Assembly (NCBI RefSeq): GCF_013318015.2
Contig: NZ_CP115841.1
Coordinates: 1,922,001-1,986,000 of the forward strand
DNA length: 64,000 nucleotides
Origin: Agrobacterium tumefaciens
Lineage (GTDB): Bacteria; Pseudomonadota; Alphaproteobacteria; Rhizobiales; Rhizobiaceae
Direction: 5' to 3'
The position numbers and the translations under genes were made by a program. This document shows, piece by piece, positions 1 through 9,667 of the stretch. How positions within the stretch are numbered: the stretch's first letter is position 1; each line of letters opens with the position of its first letter. The notes below the pieces were generated by a model. It ran no database searches. It saw only the letters and a program-made list of their open reading frames with translations, and was not told where the DNA came from.

Positions 1-1
1 A

Positions 2-127
2 TTCGCCACCTATGCCGCCGCTGGCTTCGTCCGCCGCAACCTCATAGCCGCCGGTTTTGAACTGGAGCGCCGCAAAGGGTTTGCCGGAAAGCGTGAGATG
101 CTGTGCGGCACCAAGCCATCCCACTGA
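2..127 (+). CDS. C-terminal fragment of MnmD-like tRNA U34 methyltransferase
   Basis: The first codons of the window are an open frame ending at TGA 125-127. The 41 visible residues include [11 protein letters not shown] followed by [11 protein letters not shown]. This matches what I know of the C-terminus of the DUF752/MnmC N-terminal methyltransferase family, which finishes the 5-methylaminomethyl(-2-thio)uridine modification in the tRNA wobble position. The start and the SAM-binding core lie outside the window, so the call rests on the tail motif only. The gene converges on the histidine kinase gene with about 33 bases between the stops. Confidence 0.6.
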   Translation, partial: FATYAAAGFVRRNLIAAGFELERRKGFAGKREMLCGTKPSH

Positions 128-160
128 GACGGCTCCCACAGCAGCAACCGGCCTTCACTG

Positions 161-3100
161 TCAGGCGGTCGGCACGTCGCGGCGTGGCATCGCGTCTCCC
201 AGCCATTGCGCGATCTTGTCCTCGAGAATTTCGGGGCTGATGGGCTTCGACAGATAATCATCCATGCCTGCTGCGATGCAAAGCTCGCGGTCCGCGTCCT
301 GTGTATGCGCGGTAACGCCGATGATCGGAACATGCCGGCCGTCGGCAGCCGCCTGTTCGGCGGCGCGGATTGCCATTGTCGCCTGATGCCCGTTCATCAC
401 CGGCATCGACACATCCATAAGGATGACGGCGGGGTTGTGCTCCTCCCACGCCTGAACGGCCTTCTTGCCATTGCCGACGATCAGGAACCGCAAACCCGCC
501 TGCTGCAAGATCTGGGTAAAGACAATCTGGTTGACGTCGTTGTCCTCGGCCACCAGCACATCCACAAGGCAGGGTCGGCGCCGGTCTGGAACCGTCGTCG
601 GAGGTGACACAACCCGCCGCTTCTTGTCCGTCGGGCCATTGTCTGGCCGCACCGGCGCATCGCTGCCGCCTGAGCCCAGCCCCTGCGGATCCTGCCGGGC
701 GCGTTTCTGCCGCACATCCCGCACCACATCGAACAGGGTGGAACGCAACAGACGCGCCCGCGCCGGCTTCATCAGATGCGCCTGCACGCTGAGATCGGTG
801 AACAGGCTCTCGTCACCTACGACATCCATAGACGTCAGGAACACGATGGCGATATCGTCGAAACGGCTATCCGCCCTGATCCGCTCGACCACATCCAGCC
901 CGTTCATAACAGGCATGTGATAATCGAGAATGATGGCGTCGATGGCAAAACCGAGGGACGCAGCCTCCTGCAGCACGGCAATGCCTGATGGCCCGTCCTG
1001 CACAGCATGGCCGTCGATTCCCCATGTCTTCAGTTGCTCCGCCAATATGCGGCGATTGACGTCGTTATCGTCGATGACGAGTACGCGTATATCCTCGATC
1101 GCCATGGCAAGAAGCGGAGCGTCGCGCCGTTTTTCCGTAACGTGAAACGGAATATTGACCTCGAAGGTCGATCCCTTGCCGACTTCGCTCACCACATTGA
1201 TCGTACCGTCGAAAAGACCGACAAGACCGACCGTGATCGCCAGTCCCAATCCCGTTCCCTCGTGCCGCCGCGTCGCTGAGCCGTCGACCTGGCTGAATTT
1301 GTCGAAGATGGTTTCGAGCTTGTCTGCGGGAATGCCGATGCCGCTATCTTCGACGCGCAGCGACAGAATGGTCTCCGACGCTTCCGCCGACTGCGCCGAA
1401 AGTTCGATCAGCACATGCCCCATTTCCGTGAACTTGACGGCGTTTCCAACAAGATTGGTGACGACCTGACGGAACCGCCCGGCGTCCCCCATGACCTTGC
1501 CGAAAACCGATGGATCGATCCGGACGACAAGTTCTATGTTCTTTTCCAGAGCCGCTGAGGACAGGAGGGAAACCACATCCTCCACCGCTTCCGCCGGATC
1601 GAAAGGCACGCTGCGCAGCTTCATCTGCCCGGCCTCGATCTTGGAGAAGTCGAGAATGTCGTTGATGATCGTCAGGAGCGCATTGCCGGATTTAACGATG
1701 ATATCGGTGAAGGTTTTCTGGCGTGTATCCAGATTGGATTTGGCCAGAAGTTCCGCCATGCCGAGCACGCCATTCATCGGCGTGCGGATTTCATGGCTCA
1801 TATTGGCAAGGAATTCAGATTTGGCGCGATCTGCCGCTTCGGCGCGGGAAAGCAGCCGCTGCAACTCCTCCTCGCGCATCTTCATCTCGGTGACGTCGGT
1901 GACGATGATGAGCCAGTAATTGCCGGAACTGTTGGTCGCTTCCAGATTGAGCCACGTCTTTCCGGCAATATGGATCAGCCAGGAGAACGGCCTGTTGGCG
2001 GCTATGTGCTCTCTCCAGGCGGTCAGCGTCGCGGCCGCCTCCTCTTTGGTGCCAAAATCTCCGCGCCCGGCGCAATGGGCAAAGAACCCCGACCAGTTGC
2101 AGCCCTTTTCCAGCAGCTGCGGCGGCACGTCGAACATTCGCGCCACGGCCTCGTTGGACATGATGATGGTTCCCTGCTCGACCAGTACCAGCCCCTGCGC
2201 CATGGCGCGTGTGGCGCCCTGCATATATTCGCCGACACGCTCAAGCTCGGCCTTTGCCTCACTGATCTCGGCGTCGCGCATGCGCACGTCGGTCACATCG
2301 GCATAGGTGCTGAGGATTTTTCCGCCGTCGAGTCGGGTCTTGGAAATGACGGTGACCTTGCCGCTTTTGCTGCGCACCTCGCGCGGCGTGAAGACCTTGT
2401 CGTTGAGCAGCCGTTCTGCGCGCTGGTTGTAGAGCTCCTCGAAGGGTATATCGCCATAGTCATAAAGGCCGCTTTCGAAATTCGCCTCCATGAATTCGCG
2501 ATAGCTTTTGCCGACAAGCGACTTCTCGCCGCCGATTTCGCCCCATAACGTGTCGAAGCACGGATTGACATATTCGATGACGAGATCCGCGTTGAGGAGC
2601 AGTACGCCAACCGGCAGGGCATGAAGAACCGTTTCGAACTGGCGATGCAGCGCTTCGGCCTGCGCCTGCGCCGCGATCAGCGCATTTTCCCGCTCCTTCA
2701 GCAGGCTGACATCTGTGACTGAACCCACCAGATAATATTCGTCATCGGGCGTCGTGACCCGGCCGAGCCGGGTTATGACCGGAACGGCGCCGCCATCCGA
2801 AAGCGGAATGATTCCCGTCTTTTCAATCGCCTCTCCGGTTTGCAGGATATGCTCGTTTTCCCGCTGGAACTCTGCGCCCTCCTCCGGAAACATCTCGCAT
2901 TCGGTCTTGCCCAAATAGTCGGCGAGGCTGCCGCCCCGGAATTTCTCAAAGGCCGCATTGGCAAAGGTCAGCCGCCTGTCCTGATCCCGCAGGAACACGC
3001 CCACGGGCAATTGCTCAAGCGCGGCGCGCAGCAGCCAGGTCTCGCGGATCTGCTTGCTAAGCAGGGTCTCATGCGCCTTGAACTCCGTCACATCGACGCG

Positions 3101-3859
3101 AAGCCCCACCAGCATGCCGTTTTCCAGCCGCTTGTTGACCATACGCACCCAGCGGCCATCGGCAAACTGCTCCACCCTTTCGAGATAGGGCAGGGAAAAA
3201 TCCCGCAACTGCTTCTGCAGCCATGCCTGGTAATCCGGATCGTCCGATTTCACGCTGCGGTAGCCGCTCGAGAAATAGACCGCCTCCATCAGCGTCTCAA
3301 GCCGGGTGCCGGGCTTTAGCTGGAGGTTGAAATCACTGTAGAATTCCACGAAACGCGCATTGCAATAGACGAGCCGGTTTTCACGGTCATAAATTACGAT
3401 ACCGGCATCGATGAGGTCGATAACGCCGCTGTCGAACAGCAGGTCGGCGCTGCCGCCGTCCGAAACACCCTTCACGACAGAGGGCGCCTCTTCGAACACC
3501 TCAAACAGGAACAGACTGCCGTCATCGCCGGTGAAACGTTCGCAACGCAGCTTGTAAGGCCCTGAAGACGCTGCACCATGGCATGAAATCACTTCGTCCG
3601 TGGCAAAGACCAGCGAGCGGCGCTCCCTGTCCTCGCGCTCGGCATCGCGAATATCGGCGGAAAGGGCAAGGCTCGTGTGGCCCGTGAACGCGGCGGGCGG
3701 ACGCCCCATGACCCGGCCATAGGCTGCATTGACCATGAGGTAGCGAAGCTCGCTGTCCTTGATGCACGCGGGCAAATCCAGGGCGGCGATGGCCCCGCAA
3801 GCTTTTTCCAGCAACCCGCATCCTTGGGTCAAGCGATACTCCACACCGTGCAGTTCCAT
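161..3859 (-). CDS. Multi-PAS hybrid sensor histidine kinase with two receiver domains
   Basis: A large cytoplasmic phosphorelay kinase with no convincing membrane segment. Residues are numbered from an upstream in-frame TTG at 3895 (1244 residues). About five PAS-like units lie at residues 40-130, 160-270, 290-400, 420-535 and 555-670, several with the typical GVFLRDQDRRLTFAN type of core. The HisKA domain carries the phosphoacceptor H701 in NMSHEIRTPMNG. HATPase motifs are NAVKF, DSGIGIP and GTGLGL. Two receiver domains follow, with phosphoacceptors D991 (ILDYHMPVMNG) and D1161 (LMDVSMPVMNG). No C-terminal Hpt domain is seen, so phosphate must pass to a separate Hpt or response regulator. 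The stacked PAS domains suggest sensing of redox, light or small ligands, but no cofactor is obvious. I prefer ATG at 3859, since the extra N-terminal codons look non-coding. Neither start has a clear Shine-Dalgarno. The partner is unknown. Confidence 0.9.
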   Translation of the reverse strand: MELHGVEYRLTQGCGLLEKACGAIAALDLPACIKDSELRYLMVNAAYGRVMGRPPAAFTGHTSLALSADIRDAEREDRERRSLVFATDEVISCHGAASSGPYKLRCERFTGDDGSLFLFEVFEEAPSVVKGVSDGGSADLLFDSGVIDLIDAGIVIYDRENRLVYCNARFVEFYSDFNLQLKPGTRLETLMEAVYFSSGYRSVKSDDPDYQAWLQKQLRDFSLPYLERVEQFADGRWVRMVNKRLENGMLVGLRVDVTEFKAHETLLSKQIRETWLLRAALEQLPVGVFLRDQDRRLTFANAAFEKFRGGSLADYLGKTECEMFPEEGAEFQRENEHILQTGEAIEKTGIIPLSDGGAVPVITRLGRVTTPDDEYYLVGSVTDVSLLKERENALIAAQAQAEALHRQFETVLHALPVGVLLLNADLVIEYVNPCFDTLWGEIGGEKSLVGKSYREFMEANFESGLYDYGDIPFEELYNQRAERLLNDKVFTPREVRSKSGKVTVISKTRLDGGKILSTYADVTDVRMRDAEISEAKAELERVGEYMQGATRAMAQGLVLVEQGTIIMSNEAVARMFDVPPQLLEKGCNWSGFFAHCAGRGDFGTKEEAAATLTAWREHIAANRPFSWLIHIAGKTWLNLEATNSSGNYWLIIVTDVTEMKMREEELQRLLSRAEAADRAKSEFLANMSHEIRTPMNGVLGMAELLAKSNLDTRQKTFTDIIVKSGNALLTIINDILDFSKIEAGQMKLRSVPFDPAEAVEDVVSLLSSAALEKNIELVVRIDPSVFGKVMGDAGRFRQVVTNLVGNAVKFTEMGHVLIELSAQSAEASETILSLRVEDSGIGIPADKLETIFDKFSQVDGSATRRHEGTGLGLAITVGLVGLFDGTINVVSEVGKGSTFEVNIPFHVTEKRRDAPLLAMAIEDIRVLVIDDNDVNRRILAEQLKTWGIDGHAVQDGPSGIAVLQEAASLGFAIDAIILDYHMPVMNGLDVVERIRADSRFDDIAIVFLTSMDVVGDESLFTDLSVQAHLMKPARARLLRSTLFDVVRDVRQKRARQDPQGLGSGGSDAPVRPDNGPTDKKRRVVSPPTTVPDRRRPCLVDVLVAEDNDVNQIVFTQILQQAGLRFLIVGNGKKAVQAWEEHNPAVILMDVSMPVMNGHQATMAIRAAEQAAADGRHVPIIGVTAHTQDADRELCIAAGMDDYLSKPISPEILEDKIAQWLGDAMPRRDVPTA

Positions 3860-4324
3860 CCTTGTCGAATCAAATATTTCCAGACGTCGTTGCAAAAACG
3901 TTATGTGAGAAAACCGCTATTTGCTATGTGCGGAATGGTCGCTTTACCCTTTTTTAACCATAATTATTCGCAAGCCTTCGCGCCTCGCCGGTAATCGACA
4001 GCCTGCCTTCTGCATGGCAGCCATGCGCCGCGGGACGGCAGCGTTACAAAACTATTGCTTGACTTTACGCCATAAAACGCCCACATGCCGGTCAAGCTTT
4101 CACCTTCGGCAGCCGCGTGAGCTGCAGCACATGACCAAGATGACTTGGCCCGCATGAAGGAAAAGCGCAACGAATACAGAAGACGGCGTTTTGCCGCACT
4201 GATGCGCAGAAAGTTATTCCAACCCACAAGTTCCCAATTCACGCGGGGTTCTTGACGCCGAAACCGCCGGACAGCAGCAACTGCTCCGGACGATTGGTTT
4301 TTGGCGCCCCGAAAGGCATTACTA
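3860..4324. other. Gene-free leader between the kinase gene and the RNA helicase gene
   Basis: About 465 bases hold the divergent promoters of the kinase and helicase genes. The part next to the kinase gene is AT-rich. Just upstream of the helicase, bases 4267-4289 can form a small hairpin (CCGGA and GCAG pairing with CTGC and TCCGG, two-base bulge) in the likely 5' leader of the helicase mRNA. I see no convincing ORF, and no promoter box was assigned. Confidence 0.4.
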
Positions 4325-5803
4325 TTGACCAGTTTTAGCGAACTCGGCCTCTCTGAAAAGATTGTGGCCAGCGTTACCCAGCTCGGCTACACAACCCCCA
4401 CCCCCATTCAGGCAAAGGCCATTCCGCTGCTGCTTGAAGGCCGTGATCTCATCGGCCTCGCACAGACCGGCACGGGCAAGACGGCAGCATTCGGCCTGCC
4501 CATCATCGAAATGCTGATGAAGCAAGCCGACCGCCCGGCAAACCGCACCACCCGCACCCTTATCCTTGCACCGACCCGCGAACTGGTGAACCAGATCGGC
4601 GAAAACCTGCGCTCCTTCGTGAAGAAGACGCCGCTGCGCATCAACCAGGTTGTCGGCGGCGCGTCGATCAACAAGCAGCAGCTTCAGCTCGAAAAAGGCA
4701 CGGACGTCCTGGTGGCGACACCTGGCCGCCTGCTGGACCTCATCGCCCGCAACGCGATCTCGCTTTCCAAGGTCACCTATCTGGTGCTTGATGAAGCCGA
4801 CCAGATGCTCGATCTGGGCTTCATTCACGATCTGCGCAAGATTTCCAAGATGGTTCCGGCCAAGCGCCAGACCCTGCTGTTTTCGGCAACGATGCCGAAG
4901 GCGATTTCCGAGCTTGCCAGCAACTTCCTGACGGACCCGATCAAGGTCGAGGTAACACCTCCGGGCAAGGCCGCCGACAAGGTCGAGCAATACGTGCATT
5001 TCGTCGCCGGCAAGAACGACAAGACCGACCTTCTGAAGAAGTCGCTCAACGAAAACCCGGATGGCCGCTCTATCGTTTTCCTGCGCACCAAGCACGGCGC
5101 GGAAAAGCTCTACAAGCATCTGGAACATATCGGCTTCAAGGTCGCCTCCATCCACGGTAACAAGAGCCAGGGCCAGCGCGAGCGGGCACTGAAGGGCTTC
5201 AAGGACGGTGAGATCAAGGTTCTGGTCGCAACCGACGTCGCTGCCCGCGGCATCGATATTCCGGCCGTGACGCACGTCTTCAACTACGACCTGCCGGAAG
5301 TGCCCGACGCCTATGTCCACCGCATCGGCCGTACCGCCCGTGCCGGCCGCGACGGCATTGCCATCGCGTTCTGCGCACCGGACGAAACACGTCTGCTGCA
5401 CGATATCGAAAAGCTGATGAAGATCGATATCCCGGTTGCATCCGGTGAACGTCCGGCCGGTCTTGCCAGCCCGACGCGCCCGAACAACAACAACCGTGGT
5501 CGCAACAACAATGGCGGCCAGCCGCGTGGACCCCGCGAAGGCGGACGCCACAATGGCGAGCCCCGTCCCTCGCGTCACCACGCCCCGCGTGATGCGGACA
5601 ACGATCTGGAAGTCACGTCAGACTTCAAGCGCGTGAAGACGGCGGAAGGTGACGCAGGTCGCCCGGCCGGCCCTCGCAAGCAGCGCCGCCCTGCCCGCAA
5701 GCCCGGCGGCAGCGGTGGCAACCGTCACGCACCTGCTGGCGGCAACGGCCAGGAAAAGCGCGCTTCCGGCAACGGAAACGGCAATCGCGGCCGTAACCGC
5801 TAA
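4325..5803 (+). CDS. DEAD-box ATP-dependent RNA helicase, RhlE type
   Basis: An RNA helicase that unwinds short duplexes, probably for ribosome assembly, RNA decay or cold growth. Motifs in order are Q-motif TPTPIQ, Walker A AQTGTGKT, PTRELV, TPGRLL, DEAD box VLDEADQML, SAT in LLFSATMP, and motif VI HRIGRTARAG. The last 120 or so residues are a low-complexity tail rich in Asn, Arg, Gly and His, typical of RhlE-like proteins and likely RNA-binding. The start is TTG 4325, because AAAGG at 4312-4316 sits at good distance from it. A longer frame from TTG 4301 has no ribosome-binding site. A strong terminator follows at 5852-5885, so the gene is probably monocistronic. The paralogue (RhlE or other) cannot be settled by eye. 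Confidence 0.93.
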   Translation: MTSFSELGLSEKIVASVTQLGYTTPTPIQAKAIPLLLEGRDLIGLAQTGTGKTAAFGLPIIEMLMKQADRPANRTTRTLILAPTRELVNQIGENLRSFVKKTPLRINQVVGGASINKQQLQLEKGTDVLVATPGRLLDLIARNAISLSKVTYLVLDEADQMLDLGFIHDLRKISKMVPAKRQTLLFSATMPKAISELASNFLTDPIKVEVTPPGKAADKVEQYVHFVAGKNDKTDLLKKSLNENPDGRSIVFLRTKHGAEKLYKHLEHIGFKVASIHGNKSQGQRERALKGFKDGEIKVLVATDVAARGIDIPAVTHVFNYDLPEVPDAYVHRIGRTARAGRDGIAIAFCAPDETRLLHDIEKLMKIDIPVASGERPAGLASPTRPNNNNRGRNNNGGQPRGPREGGRHNGEPRPSRHHAPRDADNDLEVTSDFKRVKTAEGDAGRPAGPRKQRRPARKPGGSGGNRHAPAGGNGQEKRASGNGNGNRGRNR

Positions 5804-5851
5804 GTAACTCTGCGCGAGCCGATTCCTCGGTATCGCGTGTCTACCTTCAAA

Positions 5852-5885
5852 CCCCGCAAGCGCAGGCTTGCGGGGTTTTCTTTTT
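5852..5885 (+). terminator. Rho-independent terminator of the RNA helicase gene
   Basis: A perfect 10-bp stem, CCCCGCAAGC paired with GCTTGCGGGG, closes a four-base loop and is followed by TTTTCTTTTT. It lies about 50 bases after the helicase stop. On the opposite strand the hairpin lies just past the end of the convergent transporter gene but lacks a T-run there. Confidence 0.93.
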
Positions 5886-5889
5886 GCTC

Positions 5890-6798
5890 TCAACCGCCCT
5901 GCGCCAACGACCGGCGCCGCGACGGCAGGGTCATGGCCAGCACCCCGGCAATCACGCAGACAAGACCCACCCACATGGCAGGCGTCGGCACTTCTCCAAG
6001 AAACACCATGCCAATGGCGACACCGATCGGAACCCGCAGATACGCCTGCGACGTGGTACCGACCGAACCGAGCGTCTGCATCAGCCGGAAATAGACCATG
6101 AAGGCGAGCGCGGTTGAAAAGACGCTGAGGCACACAAGTGCGGTGAGCGACGCCGGAGATGGCGACAATGTCCAGGGCCGGTCAACGATCACGCTCACCG
6201 GCAACAGAAGCACGGCGCCGCAGATCAGCGAGCCGGCGGCAGGCATAACGGGATCGAGACCTCTGAAGTTTTTGCTGAAGATGGCGGCACAGGCGTAGGA
6301 AAAGGCCGCAGTCAGCACGGCAATCTGGCTCCACAGCGCCTCACCCGCCCCGTTCAACGCATCCAGACCGATGATGAGACAGACACCTGTCATGCCCGCA
6401 ACAGTGCCGAACAGCTTGCGCCCGCTGACCTGCTCATGCCGGATGATCAGCGCGGTGAGAAGAAAGGTGAAGATCGGCGTCGTCGCATTGAGGATGACGG
6501 CGAGACCGGCATCGATGCTCTGCTCCGCCCACGCGATCAGCGTGAAAGGCAACACGCTGTTGATGCAGGCCTGAACGAAGAAGAGCCGCCATGTGGCGAA
6601 ATCCCGCGGCAACCGCAGCCCGCGCAGGCGAATGACCGCCAGCAGCAACAGACCGGCAATCAGGGTTCTTGCGGCAATGAAGGTCAGCGGTGGTATGGTT
6701 TCCACCCCGATCTTGATGAAAGTGTAGGATGCGGCCCACAGAGTGGACAACAGGGCAAGCAGCAGCAATTCGCGGGCGATAGGGTTTTGACTGGTCAC
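5890..6798 (-). CDS. EamA/DMT-family transporter
   Basis: A 302-residue hydrophobic protein with about ten membrane segments in two EamA repeats (roughly residues 10-140 and 155-290). It starts with LLLALLSTLWAASYTFIKIG, a typical DMT first helix, and repeats end in GxxLI/GVLA-type glycine-rich helices. Members export amino acids, purines or other small metabolites from the inner membrane, but the substrate cannot be read from sequence. It converges on the RNA helicase gene. The flanking genes are unrelated, so context gives no substrate. It appears monocistronic. Confidence 0.85.
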   Translation of the reverse strand: MTSQNPIARELLLLALLSTLWAASYTFIKIGVETIPPLTFIAARTLIAGLLLLAVIRLRGLRLPRDFATWRLFFVQACINSVLPFTLIAWAEQSIDAGLAVILNATTPIFTFLLTALIIRHEQVSGRKLFGTVAGMTGVCLIIGLDALNGAGEALWSQIAVLTAAFSYACAAIFSKNFRGLDPVMPAAGSLICGAVLLLPVSVIVDRPWTLSPSPASLTALVCLSVFSTALAFMVYFRLMQTLGSVGTTSQAYLRVPIGVAIGMVFLGEVPTPAMWVGLVCVIAGVLAMTLPSRRRSLAQGG

Positions 6799-6899
6799 GG
6801 ATCAATTTTCCAACTGCGTTCAGGATGAACCGTTCCTAACCCGAAAACAAGCATCTATGCTTCGGTGACGGCCGAAGTTTCCACCGCTTCCAAAGCATG

Positions 6900-6930
6900 A
6901 AGCCCCGCACGGTACCAGCCATGCGGGGCT
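6900..6930 (-). terminator. Probable terminator after the doxX-like gene
   Basis: AAGCCCCGCA at 6900-6909 pairs with TGCGGGGCTT at 6922-6931. Read on the minus strand, the stem lies just past the doxX-like stop and is followed by CATGCTTTGG, a poor T-run. The stem is strong but termination efficiency is uncertain. Confidence 0.55.
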
Positions 6931-6961
6931 TCAATGACAGACCGGTGATTGCAGCGGCCGA

Positions 6962-7357
6962 TCAGGCCCGGCGTTCATCCACCGAGAAAGCGCCCGGACC
7001 GGCAAACACGAGATAAAGGAAGATGAAGCAGAACAGGATCGCGGCGTCGCCCCCATTGAGAGCGGGGAAGAAGCTCTTAGGCCCGTGCGCAATGAAATAG
7101 GCAACAGCCATCTGGCCGGACAGGATGAAGGCAACCGGACGCGTGAAAAGGCCGACCAGCACGAGAATGCCGCCAACGGCTTCCAGAAGCGCCGCCACCA
7201 GCAGCATCGTCGGCAGGGAGCCGTCCATCTGCGATGCCGGGAAACCGAACAGCTTCTGCGTTCCATGCGAAATGAAAAGCAGCGCCGTCATGATGCGCAG
7301 CGCCCCGAGTGCCTGCGGGCGATAGCGGGAGAGATTGTCTAAAATTGCCATGTTCAT
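6962..7357 (-). CDS. DoxX family membrane protein
   Basis: A 131-residue, four-helix inner-membrane protein. The N-terminal region has LRIMTALLFISHGTQKLFG, the hallmark of the DoxX family, and FARPVAFILSGQMAVAYF-like helices follow. DoxX proteins have been linked to thiol and oxidative stress handling and quinone-related redox chemistry, but this one has no assigned role. The start ATG has GGGGA six bases upstream. A second ATG two codons on is also possible. It is flanked by a 235-base gap on the L,D-transpeptidase side and is likely transcribed alone. Confidence 0.85.
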   Translation of the reverse strand: MNMAILDNLSRYRPQALGALRIMTALLFISHGTQKLFGFPASQMDGSLPTMLLVAALLEAVGGILVLVGLFTRPVAFILSGQMAVAYFIAHGPKSFFPALNGGDAAILFCFIFLYLVFAGPGAFSVDERRA

Positions 7358-7592
7358 GTGTCCCCGTTGAAGTGGTGCGACGCTCGATACAGCGCAATCA
7401 TGCCTTTATGGATACACGTCTCGAACACCGAAAATCACATTTCCGATATAGCAGAACTCCCTTAAATACATAAAGGGAGTCATTCTAGACATGGTTGATT
7501 TTCCACCATAAAACTGCGCTCATGTGGAAAAAATCAACCCAAGGATACAGGCATTTTTTCGAGTGGCAAAGGCGGAAAAATCCGCCTCTACG

Positions 7593-8210
7593 TCAGGCCT
7601 GTAGCACCACGACCCTGGAGCCAACCGGCACGCGGCTGTAAAGATCGATGATGTCGTGGTTCAGCATCCGGATACAGCCGCTTGACATGGCGTGGCCGAT
7701 GGATTGCGGCTGGTTGGTGCCGTGCAGACGGAACATGGTGTCGTTGCCGCCGCGATAGAGGTAGAGCGCCCGTGCGCCGAGCGGGTTGTTCGGGCCCCCC
7801 TCCATGCCGCCGGCGTATTTCAGATTGCGCGGATCACGGCGCATCATGTTTGCGGTCGGCGTCCAGGAAGGCCATTCCGACTTCCGGCCGATATAGGCGT
7901 CGCCCTTCAGCGCAAGCCCCTGGCGACCGACGCCGACGCCGTAACGCATTGCCCGTCCATCGCCCAGTACGTAGTAAAGACGCCGCGCGGGCGTATCCAC
8001 AATCACCGTTCCAGCCGGATGCGCGGTATCGTATGCCACTTCCTGCCGGCGCAGCTCGGGCTTCACCTTGTCGAGATGCATTTCCGGAAGCGGAAACTTC
8101 TCGTCCGGCTTCGCCGCATAATTAAGCCTTTGCTGCCCGATGCCGGAACTTGCGCAGCCGGCCAGCAACAGCGGCAATCCGAACAGAACACCACGACGTG
8201 AAATAGACAT
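7593..8210 (-). CDS. L,D-transpeptidase (YkuD) lipoprotein
   Basis: A 205-residue periplasmic enzyme expected to make 3-3 peptidoglycan cross-links or attach proteins to peptidoglycan. An N-terminal RR pair and hydrophobic stretch end in the lipobox LLAGC at about residue 19, so the protein is probably lipid-anchored and may use Tat or Sec. The YkuD catalytic motif is visible as RLHGTNQPQSIG followed by MSSGCIRM, giving the His and Cys nucleophile. The start ATG at 8210 has a GGGGG ribosome-binding site. Agrobacterium and relatives carry many such enzymes, which matter for polar growth (established for the genus). Which paralogue this is remains unknown. Confidence 0.92.
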   Translation of the reverse strand: MSISRRGVLFGLPLLLAGCASSGIGQQRLNYAAKPDEKFPLPEMHLDKVKPELRRQEVAYDTAHPAGTVIVDTPARRLYYVLGDGRAMRYGVGVGRQGLALKGDAYIGRKSEWPSWTPTANMMRRDPRNLKYAGGMEGGPNNPLGARALYLYRGGNDTMFRLHGTNQPQSIGHAMSSGCIRMLNHDIIDLYSRVPVGSRVVVLQA

Positions 8211-8288
8211 GTAACCCCCGCCAAATCTCTAGATTAACGAGAGGTATAATTTTATGGTTAACAAATCTCTAATATGAGGTTGTAGGAA

Positions 8289-9185
8289 TTAACGTGCCTC
8301 AACCGGCGCTGCGGGCCGGCGGTTGGCCAGATACACCCCCGTTACCGCCAGGACCGTGCCGGCAATCATGGCCGGCGTCAGCGTTTCGCCGAAAAGCAGG
8401 GCCGCTTCCACGGCGGCAAGCGGCGGCACGAGATAGATCAGCGAGGCAGCGCGCGAGACCTGCCCGCGCCGGATGAGATAGAGCAGCAGAGCCACCGCAC
8501 CGATGGAGATCGCGCCCACCGACCAGACGAGCGTGGCGGCAAGCCCGAGGCTCCAGTCCACATGACCATCCTCCAGCAACAGCGCGAAGGGAACGGTGAC
8601 GATGAGGGCGCCGACATATTGCAGCGTGGCGACCGCCATGATGTTTCCGCCATGGACGTATTTCTTCTGGTAAAGGGTGCCATAGGTCACCGACGTCATG
8701 CCCAGCACATTCACCGCCACGGCATAAAGCGGCACGGAAAGGCCGAGCGCGCCTGACGCCATGACCTTCGGCAGCACGGCGATGGCAATGCCGACAAAGC
8801 CGAGAAGCAAGCCGGCACGCTGCACCGGAGAGATCTTTTCGCCGATCATGTAACGGGCGGCAACCGCCGTCATCAATGGCTGCAAACCGGCAATAATGCC
8901 GCCGATCGCCGCCGGCACGCCCTGCCCTATCGCCCACCAGATCATGCCAAGGTAAAGGCCGTGCAGGAACACGCCGGACAAGATTGCCCGGAAAACATCG
9001 ATGCGCCGTTCAGGCCATTGAATGGAGGAAAACCGGCAGATCGCCCACAATATCGCACCCGCCAACAGGTAACGCAGACAGAGGAAGGTCAGCGGACCAG
9101 TATAATAAACGGCATATTTCGCGGTGACCCAGCCGGTCGACCAGAGAAAGACGAAGATGGCCGGAGCCAGACGGTCGAGCGACAT
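8289..9185 (-). CDS. EamA/DMT-family transporter
   Basis: A 298-residue membrane protein with ten predicted helices and two EamA repeats; FLWSTGWVTAKYAV in the first helix is typical. It is distinct from the other EamA gene at 5.9-6.8 kb, so the two are not a recent tandem copy. The ATG at 9185 is chosen because AGGGGA lies six bases upstream. An earlier in-frame ATG at 9239 would add 18 Arg-rich residues unlike a membrane-protein N-terminus. The substrate is unknown, and no neighbour shares its strand closely enough to suggest an operon. Confidence 0.85.
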   Translation of the reverse strand: MSLDRLAPAIFVFLWSTGWVTAKYAVYYTGPLTFLCLRYLLAGAILWAICRFSSIQWPERRIDVFRAILSGVFLHGLYLGMIWWAIGQGVPAAIGGIIAGLQPLMTAVAARYMIGEKISPVQRAGLLLGFVGIAIAVLPKVMASGALGLSVPLYAVAVNVLGMTSVTYGTLYQKKYVHGGNIMAVATLQYVGALIVTVPFALLLEDGHVDWSLGLAATLVWSVGAISIGAVALLLYLIRRGQVSRAASLIYLVPPLAAVEAALLFGETLTPAMIAGTVLAVTGVYLANRRPAAPVEAR

Positions 9186-9667
9186 GGGAATTCCCCTGTG
9201 CCGCGTGATGCCCCGCAACCGGACATGGGCCCGGGACATAAGGCATGCGGCGAATTGACATTTTTACGACTTGAAGCAACCGGTGAACTACCCGGCCGGA
9301 TCTCGGCGCGCACCCCTTGGCGAAACACAGCCGTCCAAGCTAGCCGGTATCCCCATCCCCGCAAAAGGTCAAAAGTGTTTTGGTGATCGCATCTTTCAGA
9401 TTTTCTGATGCCACACCCAAAACCCATCAACCGAAAGCGAACGAACAAAATTTGTGCATTCGCCCACGGCGCACACAGTGCCACCACCCCGTTCCACCCC
9501 ACCTTGCCCTGCAACCAATTTGCCAATGCCGCATTTATAGGCTGAAAGCGAAAAAACGCTTCTTTTTTAAAACTCTAGGGCGGTAAAAAATCTTCACGGA
9601 GGCCTCCGCATAGTTCTTGCATTGCATTTGTCGTTGTATTCATATGGCAAAAAAGGGGACATCGAAG
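9186..9667. other. Gene-free interval before the ATP-grasp operon
   Basis: About 480 bases between divergent genes. It should hold the promoter of the EamA gene and that of the four-gene operon starting at 9668. A perfect short palindrome GGAGGCCTCC lies at 9599-9608, close to the operon's likely transcription start. No convincing ORF is present. Confidence 0.4.

Noticed and set aside
4322..5581. 419-codon minus-strand frame opposite the RNA helicase
   Set aside because: It mirrors codon bias of the helicase gene and has no protein-family features.
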